Below are positions 63,852-64,000 of a DNA stretch of 64,000 bases, piece by piece. The notes under the pieces are model-generated. The model was not told the DNA's origin, did no database searches, and worked only from the letters and a program-made list of their open reading frames with translations. The position numbers and the translations under genes were made by a program. The stretch is from JAVVRP01 sp036654655. Lineage in GTDB: Bacteria > Bacillota > Clostridia > Christensenellales > UBA1242. The stretch covers positions 62,001-126,000 of the forward strand of contig JAVVRP010000002.1 in the NCBI GenBank assembly GCA_036654655.1. Direction: 5' to 3'. The first letter of the stretch is position 1. Every line of letters starts with the position of its first letter.

Positions 63852-64000
63852 GACGAAATAAAAAAAGAATTTAAGTTGGTGGAAGATGAATTTTCAGGCT
63901 TTTGCATGATAAATTTATCCAATAAATTAATATATGTTGAGGGGCATAGGGGAATGTTAGGCTTTTCCAGTGAAAAAATAACATTTAAAACAAAGCAAAG
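63837..64000 (+). CDS. yqfC: YabP/YqfC-family sporulation protein, cut by window end
   Basis: Only 54 residues are visible: FNFFDEIKKEFKLVEDEF opens it, and KLIYVEGHRGMLGFSSEKI matches the conserved IYIENHRGVLRFS block of YqfC. In Bacillus YqfC is made in the mother cell under sigma-E and is needed for sporulation, followed by yqfD. The GTG start at 63837 has AAAGGT 6 bases upstream. The 3' end and any yqfD lie outside the window. Confidence 0.82.
   Translation, partial: MFNFFDEIKKEFKLVEDEFSGFCMINLSNKLIYVEGHRGMLGFSSEKITFKTKQ

Noticed and set aside
1..64000. Search for a new multi-gene defence, toxin-antitoxin or mobile system
   Set aside because: No transposase, integrase, restriction, toxin or phage genes, and no repeats like att sites; the HEPN-like/CBS gene sits in a housekeeping operon.

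Overview
The window is one contiguous piece of a strongly AT-rich bacterial chromosome. Gene content points to a spore-forming Bacillota, probably an uncultured Clostridia-like lineage. The evidence is a sporulation sigma factor SigG, a YabP/YqfC-family protein, FloA, a pepF-type oligopeptidase, the rplU-prp-rpmA trio with a cleavable L27 N-terminus, plsY next to der, and Shine-Dalgarno sites of the GGAGG type. The exact taxon cannot be read from the sequence. I see no insertion sequence, prophage, CRISPR array, rRNA or plasmid gene. Most of the window is a core-gene backbone, with a few large or unidentified lineage-specific proteins.

Layout. 1-9.4 kb is the 3' part of a giant surface-type protein with three GLUG-repeat modules. 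9.4-17 kb holds rpoB-rpoC with their own tandem promoters and leader hairpin, closed by a terminator. 17-22.6 kb holds a small ferredoxin, a degenerate Ppx/GppA-like protein, a lipoprotein HtrA protease, an MreB-like actin, MinD and MinE; minD and minE are separated by about 440 bp of AAAT-type low-complexity DNA. 23.0-25.5 kb, minus strand, holds tRNA-Lys and tRNA-Gly, a GGGtGRT/NifU-like pair and pyrophosphatase. 25.6-33.3 kb is a six-gene plus-strand operon: HIT, HEPN-like/CBS, a type-2-like ileS, an rRNA-type methyltransferase, an RluA-type synthase and pepF. 33.3-40.8 kb is mixed: an unknown protein, ung, rpsT, a divergent guanylate kinase, and a cell-wall cluster (murI, ddl, a membrane-anchored murF) with an alpha/beta hydrolase.

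40.9-45.5 kb is one 1,499-residue membrane protein with a CvpA-like N-terminus and fresh 195-bp tandem repeats. 45.5-52 kb holds rsmH, sigG, a DUF512 radical-SAM protein, der, plsY and dinB. 52-56.5 kb holds an MtaD-type deaminase, an unknown protein, rplU-prp-rpmA, an OGG1-like glycosylase and a small membrane protein. 56.5-64 kb holds polA-aspS-asnS, then floA, a small membrane protein and the start of yqfC.

The most interesting signals are regulatory or concern protein variation. At least seven genes have a -10 box ending 5-8 bases before the ATG and no convincing Shine-Dalgarno, which predicts leaderless mRNAs. yqfC has a good sigma-E-like promoter whose start lies in the loop of a terminator-like hairpin, so read-through and sporulation transcripts would behave differently. 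RpoB carries natural substitutions in the rifampicin pocket. I found no convincing new multi-gene defence or mobile system.
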